Origin: Paraflavitalea sp966211765
GTDB lineage: Bacteria; Bacteroidota; Bacteroidia; Chitinophagales; Chitinophagaceae
NCBI GenBank assembly: GCA_966211765.1
Contig: CBIHOV010000008.1
Coordinates: forward strand, 124,001-188,000
Length of the DNA: 64,000 nt
Direction: 5' to 3'
The translations under genes were made by a program, and so were the position numbers. The notes under the pieces were generated by a model that was given only the letters and a program-made list of their open reading frames with translations, was not told the DNA's origin and did not search any database. Positions 7,411-15,387 of the stretch are shown here, one piece after another (the first letter of the stretch is position 1; every line of letters begins with the position of its first letter).

Positions 7411-8103
7411 TTATACTTCAAAGTTCATCCCCTCTTTTTCCAGCTGCTGGTACCGCTGCTCATTAAACCGGTACATTTTGCTGGGCCGTCCCTTGCCCTC
7501 AGGCTTGGCATATTCATTCGTTTCGTCCAGGATGCCCAGCGCCAGCACCTTGCGGCTAAAATTGCGCCGGTCGATATCCCTGTCCAGTAAGGTCATATAA
7601 AGATGCTCCAGGTCCGCAAAAGGAAATACCTTATCCAGCAATTCAAATCCTATCGGCTGGTACCTGATCTTGGCCCTGATCCGCTCTATAGCCACATTCA
7701 ATATATCCAGATGGTCAAAAGCCAGTTCGGGTAACTGCTTAATGCCAAACCACTGCGCATGCTCCGCATCTGTGCTCGCTTTCAATTGCTGGAATTTGGC
7801 CGATTTCACCAGCGCGAAATATGCGATGGAAATGATCCTTTGCCGCGGGTCACGGCCAGGATTGCCAAAAGTATAAAGCTGCTCGAGGTAGTTGACCGTT
7901 ATACCTGTTTCTTCCTGCAATTCCCGGCGTACAGCCGTTTCCAGGGATTCCTGCTCCAGCACAAATCCACCAGGAATGGCCCAGCTGTTTTGAAAAGGAG
8001 GGTACTTGCGTTGTATTAATAATACAGATACACCTTCATGTTTGGAATAGCCAAACACCACCGCATCTACAGCTACTTTAATATGTTGATCGGAAGACGT
8101 CAT
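7411..8103 (-). CDS. nrtR: NrtR-type transcriptional regulator (Nudix sensor domain plus winged helix)
   Basis: The 230-residue protein has an N-terminal Nudix domain with a complete Nudix box at residues 46-67 (G-FVLEQ-E...REL-QEE-TG) and a C-terminal winged-helix segment from about residue 155 (FADLEHLYMTLLDRDIDRRNF, then GRPSKMYRF). NrtR regulators bind ADP-ribose or related NAD metabolites in the Nudix domain and repress NAD-synthesis genes when unliganded. Because the box is intact, catalytic activity has not clearly been lost, unlike in many NrtR proteins. Its position next to the nadM-nadV operon, and the paired palindromes before nadM, support this role over a plain Nudix hydrolase. 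It follows the AlkZ-like gene by 17 bp in the same direction and may be co-transcribed with it. Confidence 0.88.
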   Translation of the reverse strand: MTSSDQHIKVAVDAVVFGYSKHEGVSVLLIQRKYPPFQNSWAIPGGFVLEQESLETAVRRELQEETGITVNYLEQLYTFGNPGRDPRQRIISIAYFALVKSAKFQQLKASTDAEHAQWFGIKQLPELAFDHLDILNVAIERIRAKIRYQPIGFELLDKVFPFADLEHLYMTLLDRDIDRRNFSRKVLALGILDETNEYAKPEGKGRPSKMYRFNEQRYQQLEKEGMNFEV

Positions 8104-8120
8104 TCAGCCTGCAATATATC

Positions 8121-9194
8121 CTATTCTGCCGCCACTTTCAACCCCAGGAATTTCGCATACCGCCGGGCGGTGATGTCAACTGCCTGCCTCACCGCCTGGC
8201 TGGCCTTGTCAAAATATTCCGTTTCGATGGCCACCTCTTTGACGCCCAATGTCCTTTTCCAAATGCCCGTCACCTGCCCACCTACCACCATCGTGGCACT
8301 GAATTGACCATTGGCCGTCATAGCCAGCTTATGCATATGCTGCTTGTCCACCACCGCGCTGCGATCCGTATAACCCAGTATGTACTCATCAAATCCAGGC
8401 AACAGGCACACAGCGCCCTTCTTTTTCAGGTCGGGCAGGCCCGGAGGCAGGAAGTAGGTAACCCCTTCCACCACCACCGATTCCAGTTTATCCTTTACCG
8501 CAGCCGTTGCCTTCCTGGCTTCATTAATCGTTACACCCGCCCACCACATGAAATCCTTTTCCGTAGCCGGACCATGACTGGTATAATACCGCAGTGCCAG
8601 TTCCGCCAACGGGTCGGCCGGTTCATACCGCTGTTCTTTGGGCACCCAATGATCCAGCAATACATGCGTAAACTGTTTGCCCCGCCGCGGACCCATACAG
8701 ATCAATTGCTCCTGCGATGCATGCAACAGCAAATGGCCGATGCCATAATTAGAAGCTTTGATACCTTTCTTTTTCAGCACCTCCGCCAGTTCCTCCCGCG
8801 TCATTGCTGTTCCATCCTGTAAAGCTTTCACCAGGATATTATTGCTTTTCTTCACAGCTGCATTATCTAATGACTCCTTCAACAGCTGCGGCGTATACTT
8901 CCTTTGAATTTTAGGCGCTACCAGCCGTAGCATCCAATGCACATCTGCCGGCGCAACCCAATGCCAGGTGCCCCGCAAAGCCCAGGTACGGATAATCTCT
9001 TTGTTGGCAACCGCCTTTTCAATGCTGGCATCCGTTGAGCCTGGCAGCCTCGCTCCAATACTCCATTTCGCTCCCGCATAGTCCTGTGCCTGCATAGCCC
9101 CCATCCAGTGTACAATGGCGGCGGCAGTTTTGAAAGAAGGGGCAGAAAGCTGTTGGTTCAATAAACGGTATTGAGCAAGCTCAGCTGTTTTCAT
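8121..9194 (-). CDS. HTH_42 winged-helix protein, AlkZ/YcaQ-like DNA glycosylase family
   Basis: The 357-residue protein belongs to the HTH_42 family, whose characterised members (AlkZ of Streptomyces, YcaQ/AlkX of E. coli) are DNA glycosylases that unhook interstrand crosslinks or remove bulky alkyl adducts. The tandem winged-helix architecture spans the chain. The MQAQDYAGAKW segment near residues 33-43 matches the catalytic loop and contains a Q-x-Q motif, the AlkZ type rather than the Q-x-D of YcaQ. RTWALRGTWHWV follows, typical of the family. It sits between dinB-like and nrtR genes on the same strand. Glycosylase activity is inferred from family and motif only. Confidence 0.8.
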   Translation of the reverse strand: MKTAELAQYRLLNQQLSAPSFKTAAAIVHWMGAMQAQDYAGAKWSIGARLPGSTDASIEKAVANKEIIRTWALRGTWHWVAPADVHWMLRLVAPKIQRKYTPQLLKESLDNAAVKKSNNILVKALQDGTAMTREELAEVLKKKGIKASNYGIGHLLLHASQEQLICMGPRRGKQFTHVLLDHWVPKEQRYEPADPLAELALRYYTSHGPATEKDFMWWAGVTINEARKATAAVKDKLESVVVEGVTYFLPPGLPDLKKKGAVCLLPGFDEYILGYTDRSAVVDKQHMHKLAMTANGQFSATMVVGGQVTGIWKRTLGVKEVAIETEYFDKASQAVRQAVDITARRYAKFLGLKVAAE

Positions 9195-9217
9195 GAAGCG
9201 GTATTTTGGCTGTTAAG

Positions 9218-9841
9218 TTACTGTTTACTGAAAAAATTGACGGCCAGGAAACTATTGCGGGCATAAGAACCCGTGTTCTTCCTGGGAGCAGGCGTTTCCG
9301 TTGTTATCGACTCCGATGCGGGCTCTTTTACCTTCAGCACATAAAACATATAATCCGTCATCGGCGCATCTTTCATTCCCAGCTGGTGACCGATCGTCAC
9401 CACCTGCCCGCGATGATACGTGCTATGATTCAAACAATGTTGGATGATCTCAAACCTCGGCCTGCAGATCGTTTCTGAAAACCACAGCTTACAATAGCAA
9501 TCTTCCTGTACCTGCTCTTCCGTCAGCGACTGCACATACCCATTGAAGTCTGCCGCCTGCTCTGCCAGGCTGTTAAGCACCGTGCTAAGATCGTCATCTA
9601 TGCCCTGCTGCAGCTGCTCCGGCTTTTGTTGCAGGTGCCCCATCCACTCCCGCTCCGCCTCCCAGATATGTAAAAGCGTAGCCTTAATGCCGGGAAAACT
9701 GGAGGCGGCCGTTGCTTCCATCAACGCGGCAGGCTTGCTTTTGAGCCAGTCTGTAAGTCGCGTAATAGCCCAGCAATTATAAGCTGCCAGGTCCTGAAGC
9801 TGAGTCAGTAAGGTCGACCGGTGAGTGGAGGTGTAAAACAT
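9218..9841 (-). CDS. DinB family protein (four-helix-bundle metal-binding)
   Basis: The 207-residue protein has the DinB/YfiT four-helix pattern. LLHIWEAEREWM supplies the first metal His (about residue 57), and NHSTYHRGQVVTIGHQLG supplies the remaining two (about residues 138-142). The family includes damage-inducible DinB and bacillithiol or mycothiol S-transferases that conjugate thiols to electrophiles. The C-terminal 35 residues are variable and probably disordered. It is the first gene of a possible three-gene run with the AlkZ-like protein and NrtR; the next gene starts 23 bp downstream. A palindrome lies upstream (9881-9896). Confidence 0.85.
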   Translation of the reverse strand: MFYTSTHRSTLLTQLQDLAAYNCWAITRLTDWLKSKPAALMEATAASSFPGIKATLLHIWEAEREWMGHLQQKPEQLQQGIDDDLSTVLNSLAEQAADFNGYVQSLTEEQVQEDCYCKLWFSETICRPRFEIIQHCLNHSTYHRGQVVTIGHQLGMKDAPMTDYMFYVLKVKEPASESITTETPAPRKNTGSYARNSFLAVNFFSKQ

Positions 9842-9880
9842 AGGTTTCCTATTTTATACCACAAAGCTCCACCCGGGTAG

Positions 9881-9896
9881 TGACAGCAGTATGTCA
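9881..9896. promoter_or_regulatory. Possible operator upstream of dinB-like gene
   Basis: The inverted repeat TGACAgcagtaTGTCA is centred about 48 bp upstream of the ATG at 9841. The arms are only 5 bp, so chance is not excluded, but the position suits a regulator-binding site. Confidence 0.35.
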
Positions 9897-10046
9897 GGAG
9901 CAAAACTGCCCTGGAAAATTTATTTTACCTACAATTCATTCGCCTAAAACCTCAATTCATGCACAATGTTGCCGATTCCATGCCATCCTATTTTTTCTTT
10001 GCAGATTGGTTAATCATGCCTCACCCGGCTATAAATCCTTGCTGCA

Positions 10047-11156
10047 TTGATAAAGGTTCGTGATAAGTGGTTCCGTATACTCATCCTTGTGCTTCCCTTC
10101 ATCCTGGTACTCTATGCCAATGAAGTGTGCCTCCATGCCGATCGGCCAAGGATCATGCGTACCCTTATTTCCCTGGCCTGTATCCTATTGGTCTGTGAGG
10201 GCAACCGTTTCCTGATCTACAACAGCCGCAAATGGAACAAAAACCGGCTCAGTCCCACCCTGCGTCTGGCGGCAGTTATCATTGCTGGTCTGGCCTATAC
10301 CACCACAATGCTGGTGCTAAGTACCTGGCTTCGCCACTTTTTGTCTGACAAAACCACTACTCACCATCCTACAGAATCCTTCGTAAGGATCAATAACAGC
10401 GAAGTGGCCACCGGCCTCTGGGGCTATTCCTTTTTCAATGCCTTTTTCATTTTCTTTTTCCTCCTGGCAGGCTTTGAGACCTTGTATCATTATGCCAAAA
10501 TGAGGCATACCGAAAAAGAAAAAGAACAGCTCGAGAAAGACAAGCTCCGTGCCGAGCTCAACCAGCTCAAAGGCATTGTCAACCCCCACTTTCTCTTCAA
10601 TAACCTCAACTCCCTCTCCTCCCTCATTGGAGAAGATCCCGTACAGGCAGAGTCCTTCCTCGATGAGCTGACCAAGGTATTCCGCTACCTCCTCCGGAAT
10701 AACCAATCCGAGCTTACCACCCTCGAGCTGGAGCTCCAGTTCATACAGTCCTATTATCACCTGCTGCAAACCCGCTATGGCAGCGGCATCAGCCTGCACA
10801 TTCATCTCGATAAAAAATATGAGGAATGGCGTCTGCCTCCCCTCACCCTCCAGCTGTTGATAGAAAATGCCGTAAAACACAACAGACTGCAGAAAGAGCA
10901 CCCCTTGGAAATAGAGCTCATGTCTGCCCCCGGCAACAACCTCATGGTGCGCAACACCGTTTTTAAAAGGGAAGGCGTGGTGGAATCTACCGGCTTTGGT
11001 CTCCAAAACATCAATGCCCGCTACAAAATGCTACACCTGCCTGAGGTAATGATCGAAAAAGACAACCGCTATTTTACGGTCATTATCCCTCTTATAGAGC
11101 CTCAGACCGATGGCCAGGCAGTACAGGACCACGACACACAAATTTCCTCCTACTAG
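10047..11156 (+). CDS. Orphan LytS-family sensor histidine kinase
   Basis: The 369-residue protein begins at a TTG (an in-frame TAA lies 15 bp upstream, and no ATG is available near it). Four hydrophobic segments lie at about residues 8-24, 38-58, 72-98 and 126-150. A charged coiled-coil linker (about 153-172) leads to the His_kinase domain: the phospho-acceptor segment NPHFLFNNLNSL with His181, the N-box LIENAVKHN and the G-box GFGLQN. LytS kinases normally sit beside a LytTR response regulator; none is adjacent here, because the next gene is an iron-sulfur protein. The partner could be encoded elsewhere, or it could use the regulator at 51925. Confidence 0.88.
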   Translation: MIKVRDKWFRILILVLPFILVLYANEVCLHADRPRIMRTLISLACILLVCEGNRFLIYNSRKWNKNRLSPTLRLAAVIIAGLAYTTTMLVLSTWLRHFLSDKTTTHHPTESFVRINNSEVATGLWGYSFFNAFFIFFFLLAGFETLYHYAKMRHTEKEKEQLEKDKLRAELNQLKGIVNPHFLFNNLNSLSSLIGEDPVQAESFLDELTKVFRYLLRNNQSELTTLELELQFIQSYYHLLQTRYGSGISLHIHLDKKYEEWRLPPLTLQLLIENAVKHNRLQKEHPLEIELMSAPGNNLMVRNTVFKREGVVESTGFGLQNINARYKMLHLPEVMIEKDNRYFTVIIPLIEPQTDGQAVQDHDTQISSY

Positions 11157-11292
11157 TAACCCAAAATCCTGCATGCTAATTCCTCCAACCCCCTACATTT
11201 GATCAGCTTCTCCAAATCGCGGCAGCAATCCCGGATCCTATATCCTAAATCCGGAATCTAAACCTTACTTTCGCGCCCTTAATTCCAACAAC

Positions 11293-11517
11293 ATGGCTAC
11301 TACAAAAATTACGGTCAACAGCAATGGTTCCGTTAAGTTAGAAGGTGATTTTGAGATCGTCGACAGGAATGGCAACAAGTATGATTTGGGCGGTCGCGAG
11401 ATCGTTTCCATCTGTCGTTGTGGCCTCTCCCAGAACAAACCCTTCTGCGATGGTTCCCATAAAGGCCACTTTGAACACGATGCAGTTGCTTTCGCCCTGC
11501 CTCCCAAAAAACAATAA
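11293..11517 (+). CDS. CDGSH iron-sulfur domain protein
   Basis: The 74-residue protein carries the CDGSH signature CRCGLSQNKPFCDGSH near the centre; its three Cys and one His bind a redox-active 2Fe-2S cluster. The short length, the preceding EIVSI strand and the following KGHF match single-domain bacterial members. Such proteins act as redox or cluster-transfer factors, and the specific partner is unknown. It has its own ATG and stands alone in a line of small plus-strand genes. Confidence 0.92.
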   Translation: MATTKITVNSNGSVKLEGDFEIVDRNGNKYDLGGREIVSICRCGLSQNKPFCDGSHKGHFEHDAVAFALPPKKQ

Positions 11518-11644
11518 GAGAAATCAAATCCAGGGGTATTCCTGCCCCTGCGCCCAGGTTCGTGTCCGCACGAACCAGACTAACGGCTCATTCAACCTGA
11601 TCTCCCTGGCACGACTTTTATCGTTTTAAACCATAAAAGCCGCC

Positions 11645-11884
11645 ATGACAGAAAAGCTAACCATCAACGGAAAAGAGGTGTGGGTAGTGATAGAACCACA
11701 CCTCGTGCCAAGAGAAAACCCGCACATCGTACCCACAGAATATTTTACCGCAATGTATTACTGGCGGGAACCGGGAGATGGCGTTTGCGGTGAACTTTTC
11801 ATCGATGGTACCGAACCCAGGCTATTCGAATCACCCGTTGCGGCCCTTGAATATGCCAGCGAAACCCTCTCCAAACTGATCTGA
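11645..11884 (+). CDS. Small protein of unknown function
   Basis: The 79-residue protein (MTEKLTINGKEVWV start) has no signal peptide or transmembrane segment. It is rich in Glu, Pro and aromatic residues, with predicted strands around ELFIDGTEPRLF and a C-terminal helix SPVAALEYASETLSKLI. I recognise no family. A consistent coding frame and its place in a same-strand run of small genes support it as real. Confidence 0.7.
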   Translation: MTEKLTINGKEVWVVIEPHLVPRENPHIVPTEYFTAMYYWREPGDGVCGELFIDGTEPRLFESPVAALEYASETLSKLI

Positions 11885-11976
11885 CCGCCCCTTAGTTCGC
11901 CCTGGTTCCTGTCCTCACGAACCAGACCACCTGTCCTCACAAATCAAACCATTGATCTGAACCGTATCTTGCGACC

Positions 11977-12444
11977 ATGACCCGCGCAGAAAAGATAAGT
12001 TTCAAACATACCCTCAAACAGGCCGGTCTGGCCATTATTGAACAGCGCATAGCAGCTGCCAGATCACTTATGGAGGATGCCCAGCAGGCCGCCAATGGGG
12101 AAGAGAAAAGCTCGGCCGGCGATAAATATGAGACCTCCCGCGCCATGGGCCACCTGCAAAAAGATATGCATGCACGCCAGCTGGCAGAACAGGCCAAAGA
12201 ATTGGCTGCCCTCCATGCCGTGAATGTAGACCTGCTCTACGACACAATGGCCACCGGGGCCGTTATCGAATGTGAAAAAGCGATCTTCTTTGTAGCGGCT
12301 GGCCTGGGTAAAATACCCATCGGCGATAAAACCGTTTTCTTCCTTTCTCCCCAGGCCCCACTCGCCCAACAACTACAGCACAAAAAGGCCGGTGATCAAT
12401 TTGTTTTTAATACATTGCGCACTATTATTGTTGACCTGTACTAA
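11977..12444 (+). CDS. GreA/GreB C-terminal-like small protein
   Basis: The 155-residue protein has an N-terminal helical part containing EEKSSAGDKYETSRAMG and a C-terminal beta-rich part (GAVIECEKAIFFVAAGLGK, VFFLSPQAPLAQQL). The C-terminal half resembles the FKBP-like domain of GreA/GreB transcript cleavage factors. Similar Bacteroidota proteins are often given an unrelated acyl-carrier synthase label, which the sequence does not support. A role in transcription elongation is inference only. The next gene follows after 30 bp. Confidence 0.65.
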   Translation: MTRAEKISFKHTLKQAGLAIIEQRIAAARSLMEDAQQAANGEEKSSAGDKYETSRAMGHLQKDMHARQLAEQAKELAALHAVNVDLLYDTMATGAVIECEKAIFFVAAGLGKIPIGDKTVFFLSPQAPLAQQLQHKKAGDQFVFNTLRTIIVDLY

Positions 12445-12474
12445 AGGCTTGCCCCACCCTATCAATAAACATTT

Positions 12475-12759
12475 ATGTTAGTCATTGTAAGGATCATCAC
12501 GATCATTGTTTCTGTCGCCTTATTAGTTGTTGGTGGCTGGTTTATTGTGGCCGGCATATTGGATAAGCCTGAAGCCGACATCGCAGCTGTATGGATCGGT
12601 ATCGGCATTTTCGTTTTTTACCTGGCAAATCTTTACCTCCTTTACCGCGGCTTTAAGAAAAAACATGGCCCGGCCCAATGGGTGGCTTTTATATTGAGCA
12701 TCCTACCGGCACTAATCATTCTTTCAATAGTATTTATCGTAGATTGGTTAGACCTCTAA
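12475..12759 (+). CDS. Small membrane protein with three predicted helices
   Basis: The 94-residue protein has hydrophobic segments at about residues 4-30 (IVSVALLVVGGWFIVAGI), 38-58 (WIGIGIFVFYLANLYLLY) and 70-90 (VAFILSILPALIILSIVFI), with a positive loop RGFKKK between the last two. No family is recognised. It follows the GreA-like gene closely, and its stop codon overlaps by 3 bp that of the convergent serine hydrolase gene, so no terminator separates the two. Confidence 0.75.
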   Translation: MLVIVRIITIIVSVALLVVGGWFIVAGILDKPEADIAAVWIGIGIFVFYLANLYLLYRGFKKKHGPAQWVAFILSILPALIILSIVFIVDWLDL

Positions 12760-14396
12760 GGGGTTCCCGTGAATACTTTCCTGAACACTACATTCCGCGC
12801 ACGCCCAACAGATATTTTCAACTCCATGATGCCGCGTTTCAGGTCGCGTATAAAATATACAGGACCAAAAGGACAATCAAAGGCATCCTTGTAAGTGGGG
12901 TTCATAGGGAAGGTGGTCGTTGGTTTTATTTGCAGCAACAGCCTGCCATCTTTCAGTACCATATAATACATGGCCTCTGCCTCCTTGGAATAATATTGTC
13001 CCACAAAATCTTCCAGGTATTTGGGATTGGCATCTACAGAATCCATCTTTTCATAGTAGATGCTTTCCGGGCCTGCTGTGGCTAGCAGCCCTTTTTTATA
13101 GCCCGTTTCCAGCTGCGTGTTGCCCAGCATAAATTTATTGTCGGCGATGGCCGTAAGATTGGCTGTAGGATACAGGCTGCTCAGCTTACCGTCTTTTACA
13201 TAGAGCCTTAACCCTGCGTTATTGCGTGGATCGCGGTACCAACCTGTATATGCAGCCAGCTTTGCAACATCCACCGCAACAGTGGCAGGCCTTGGCCTCG
13301 AACCAACAGGTAGGCGGTTGGGCAGAAAGAGCTTGCGCACAGCATTCGTTACATTCGGTGTATCGCCGTCAAAGGCCGAAGTATTACTGAGCCAGGCGAT
13401 GGACAAACCCGCTTCCGGGAAATATTCCAGGTTGGCCCGGTAGCTCGCCGTAGCGCCCGAATGCGATATCGCCTGCCAGCCACCAATAGAATCCATCATC
13501 AGTCCCGCTCCATAATTGTTCGTCCGGCCACTGTTGAGTTTGTTCGTAGCTGTTTGTTTAGGCAACAGCGAAGGACTGCCCAATTTGCCGCTTAGGTAAT
13601 AATGATTCCAGGCCAACAGGTCTTCTGCCGTAGTCAGCAATCCCCCATTGCCATAAGCATTTTCATTGGGCATATTCGTAAGAAAAGTCTGACCACCGCC
13701 TTTCGAATAGGCAATAGCCCTGTCTTTAACCACCTTTCTGTAATTAGACCGCCACTCTGTATGTTTCATACCTGCCGGCTCAAAAATATATTTACTGGTA
13801 AAGTCTGCCAGCGATAGCCCACTCACCCTTTGCACAATAATGGCCTGCAGGTTATAATTGGAATTGCTGTAAATGTATTCATCACCCGGAATATTATTCA
13901 ACGTTTGCTGCAACGAGACCACGTACAAAGCGTATTCATTGGAATAAGCCCGCGTGCCCCTCGACCATCCTGCCAGGTCCATCACACTGCCCCAGTCTTT
14001 CAGGCCGCTCGTGTGCTGCATCATATGCCGCAGCGTGATCACCTTGCCATAGTCCGGCAGCTCAGGAATGTACTTCCGTACATCATCCTCCAGCGAAAGC
14101 TTTCCCTGCTGCTCCAGCAACAGGATGGAGGCTGCCGTAAATTGTTTGGACACAGACCCTGCCTCTGCAAGCGATTGCGTCGTTAAAGTTATATTGTGTT
14201 CCAGGTCCGCCATGCCCCATGCCTTCGAAAAGATCACCTGTCCATTCCGGCTGATGGCCAGCTCGGCCCCAGGAACGGCATTACCGTTATAACGACTGAA
14301 TATTTTTTCAATACTGGCTACCGTATCCTGCCAGCTTTGCGCAGCGGCGAAAAAAGAACAGGAGAAAGCACAGCAAACAAATAGGATCTTTTTCAT
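12756..14396 (-). CDS. Secreted serine hydrolase, class C beta-lactamase family
   Basis: The 546-residue protein begins with a signal peptide (MKKILFVCCAFSCSFFAAAQS). The beta-lactamase/transpeptidase-like domain spans about residues 25-350, with SVSK (SxxK nucleophile motif, about residue 82) and YSNSNY (YxN motif). It is followed by a roughly 170-residue C-terminal beta domain. The family covers esterases, D-aminopeptidases and penicillin-binding protein-like hydrolases; true beta-lactamase activity is unlikely to be the main role. A second secreted protein gene lies 13 bp upstream in the same direction. Confidence 0.9.
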   Translation of the reverse strand: MKKILFVCCAFSCSFFAAAQSWQDTVASIEKIFSRYNGNAVPGAELAISRNGQVIFSKAWGMADLEHNITLTTQSLAEAGSVSKQFTAASILLLEQQGKLSLEDDVRKYIPELPDYGKVITLRHMMQHTSGLKDWGSVMDLAGWSRGTRAYSNEYALYVVSLQQTLNNIPGDEYIYSNSNYNLQAIIVQRVSGLSLADFTSKYIFEPAGMKHTEWRSNYRKVVKDRAIAYSKGGGQTFLTNMPNENAYGNGGLLTTAEDLLAWNHYYLSGKLGSPSLLPKQTATNKLNSGRTNNYGAGLMMDSIGGWQAISHSGATASYRANLEYFPEAGLSIAWLSNTSAFDGDTPNVTNAVRKLFLPNRLPVGSRPRPATVAVDVAKLAAYTGWYRDPRNNAGLRLYVKDGKLSSLYPTANLTAIADNKFMLGNTQLETGYKKGLLATAGPESIYYEKMDSVDANPKYLEDFVGQYYSKEAEAMYYMVLKDGRLLLQIKPTTTFPMNPTYKDAFDCPFGPVYFIRDLKRGIMELKISVGRARNVVFRKVFTGTP

Positions 14397-14409
14397 AAAC
14401 GTGATTCAG

Positions 14410-15159
14410 TTATTTAATAAAACCAATGATGTCGAAAAGCTTTTCGACTGCTCCATTCACAGTACTTGTTGAACTCAATGTTAAGATGAGCTTGTTGCCG
14501 GGAATGGTTTTTCCAATACATAGATTAACAGACCTGGACTTCACCACTTCTGATGCCGCCTTGGTCAGAAAATTAGACTTCGTAAATTGCCACATATAGC
14601 CATGCCATCTGCCGAAGGGTGTTTCAGCAGGGGCATTGATCTCGTCCGAAAAAGGGATCGTGTCTTTGCCCAGTGTAATGATCCTTTTATGAATATGGAT
14701 GGTCAGTGAATCAAGCACACCAAGTGCCCCATTCCCATCGAAGCTGATGGTGCCGCTCTTCTTCGTTACGGTTATTTTTTGTACCTCCAGCGGTTTTAAT
14801 GTGGTAGAAGGAGGGTTATCTGATAATTGTTTATATCGCTCCCATTCCTTGCTGGTAATGCCAAATTTTTCATGGTAGGGTATGGGCTGTTTTAAATCGA
14901 TATAGTGCTTAACGTAAGTCTTCCACCATTCCTTGTTTTTCTCAACAGCCGCACTGTATCGTTTTGAAATATCCGCCAGCTCATTCGGAAATATTAATTC
15001 CTGTCGTTCAAAGGAGAAAGTCCCGGCCTTCAATATAGAATCTGTGAAAATGATGGCTCTGTCGGCCAGTGGCTTTGGGGAACTTTGCCCCAGGCAGGAA
15101 CAGGATACAAGGATGCCAGTTAAAAAAAGCACCTTGCGTAAGGAAGGTTCAAATAGCAT
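14410..15159 (-). CDS. Secreted protein of unknown function
   Basis: The 249-residue protein starts with a hydrophobic leader ending around SCSCLGQSS, so a signal peptide, possibly a lipoprotein one, is likely. The rest mixes helices (residues 60-110) and beta strands (residues 120-200, for example GTISFDGNGALGVLDSLTIH). A motif of unknown meaning, FGRWHGYMWQF, lies at about 193. I do not recognise a family. It lies 13 bp upstream of the serine hydrolase gene and is probably co-transcribed with it. Confidence 0.75.
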   Translation of the reverse strand: MLFEPSLRKVLFLTGILVSCSCLGQSSPKPLADRAIIFTDSILKAGTFSFERQELIFPNELADISKRYSAAVEKNKEWWKTYVKHYIDLKQPIPYHEKFGITSKEWERYKQLSDNPPSTTLKPLEVQKITVTKKSGTISFDGNGALGVLDSLTIHIHKRIITLGKDTIPFSDEINAPAETPFGRWHGYMWQFTKSNFLTKAASEVVKSRSVNLCIGKTIPGNKLILTLSSTSTVNGAVEKLFDIIGFIK

Positions 15160-15387
15160 ACAATATATATTCGATCAGGAAAGTAATAAAAACTAGTGTA
15201 ATTAATTGTAAAGACTTGCCCTAATGACGCACTAATAGTAAAACTGTAAACTCCCTTACCTTTATTGCCGGCTGAACCGGCTAAAAAACCAACCCACAGT
15301 CCACGGTGGCCGCCTCAACCTCCAACCCCGAACAGCCCTGGCATTCTTTTTTGAACCTAATGCCCGGTTAATCGTATATTAAATAAC

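Noticed and set aside
11977..12444. Acyl-carrier-protein synthase label for this small protein
   Set aside because: The sequence has no ketosynthase motifs and is far too short; it resembles a GreA/GreB-type domain.
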